Assembly (NCBI RefSeq): GCF_036569345.1
Contig: NZ_DATCQT010000079.1
Coordinates: 1-5,140, forward strand
DNA length: 5,140 bases
Source: Clostridium_AD sp036569345
GTDB taxonomy: Bacteria > Bacillota > Clostridia > Clostridiales > Clostridiaceae
Direction: 5' to 3'
Positions within the stretch are counted from its first letter, which is position 1; every line of letters begins with the position of its first letter. The translations under genes were made by a program, and so were the position numbers. A model generated the notes under the pieces. That model saw only the letters and a program-made list of their open reading frames with translations. It did not search any database and was not told where the DNA came from. Below are positions 5,096 to 5,140 of the stretch, one piece after another.

Positions 5096-5140
5096 TTAAG
5101 CACCACCTTGGAACATATCCAATTCTTTTTCACTTGCTTC
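5096..5140 (-). CDS. C-terminal end of an upstream transfer-operon gene (partial)
   Basis: The frame from the right edge reads 14 codons (EASEKELDMFQGGA) to TAA at 5098-5096. The ribosome binding site of the hydrolase gene lies within these last codons, which fits a coupled operon. In Gram-positive conjugation operons the gene ahead of a CwlT-type hydrolase is often a VirB6-like polytopic membrane protein or the VirB4 ATPase, but 14 residues cannot tell which. Confidence 0.55.
   Translation of the reverse strand, partial: EASEKELDMFQGGA

Overview
The DNA is strongly A+T-rich (roughly three quarters A/T by eye). Its ribosome-binding sites are purine-rich and Gram-positive in style (AGGAGG, AAGGAG, AGGTGA), it uses GTG and TTG starts freely, and its proteins are rich in Lys, Asn and Ile. 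Together with the gene content this points to a Clostridium-like Firmicute and to a mobile element, either a conjugative plasmid or an integrative conjugative element. I cannot tell which, because no integrase, relaxase or replication initiator is inside the window. All genes read on the minus strand, so the biological order runs from right to left.

Right part (5140 to about 1892) is a conjugation-type block. It starts with the last codons of an upstream gene. Next come a membrane-anchored two-domain peptidoglycan hydrolase of the CwlT type (lysozyme-like plus NlpC/P60), a small single-pass protein with a VirB8/TcpC-like NTF2-fold domain, and an unrecognised 403-residue single-pass protein with a predicted outside beta domain, a long coiled coil and a lysine/alanine tail. 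The block ends with a small DUF6103-type protein. Spacings of 3 to 17 bases link the first genes into an operon; the DUF6103 gene may also have its own promoter. The likely joint job is to open the cell wall locally and build the envelope part of a type IV secretion channel.

Middle part (1591-1891) has no gene but is dense in inverted and direct repeats: a near-perfect 15-bp-arm hairpin, a 6-bp-arm hairpin, a pair of distant inverted arms near GTGGACAAAT, and 8-bp direct repeats. A promoter with an embedded palindrome is probably located here and drives the left-hand genes. The region could be an oriT or another protein-binding control locus, but this is inference.

Left part (1590-1) is a tightly overlapped trio: a small class I SAM-dependent methyltransferase with a CPxC N-terminus, a winged-helix protein with a D...E...K core resembling the replication-relaxation family, and a second protein, truncated by the window edge, that probably also has a winged helix. 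The second and third genes begin inside the end of the gene before them (43 and 11 bases of overlap), so translational coupling is likely. The most novel items are the repeat-rich region with its adjacent DNA-binding proteins, the histone-H1-like tail on a predicted extracellular coiled-coil protein, and the methyltransferase of unknown target inside this group.
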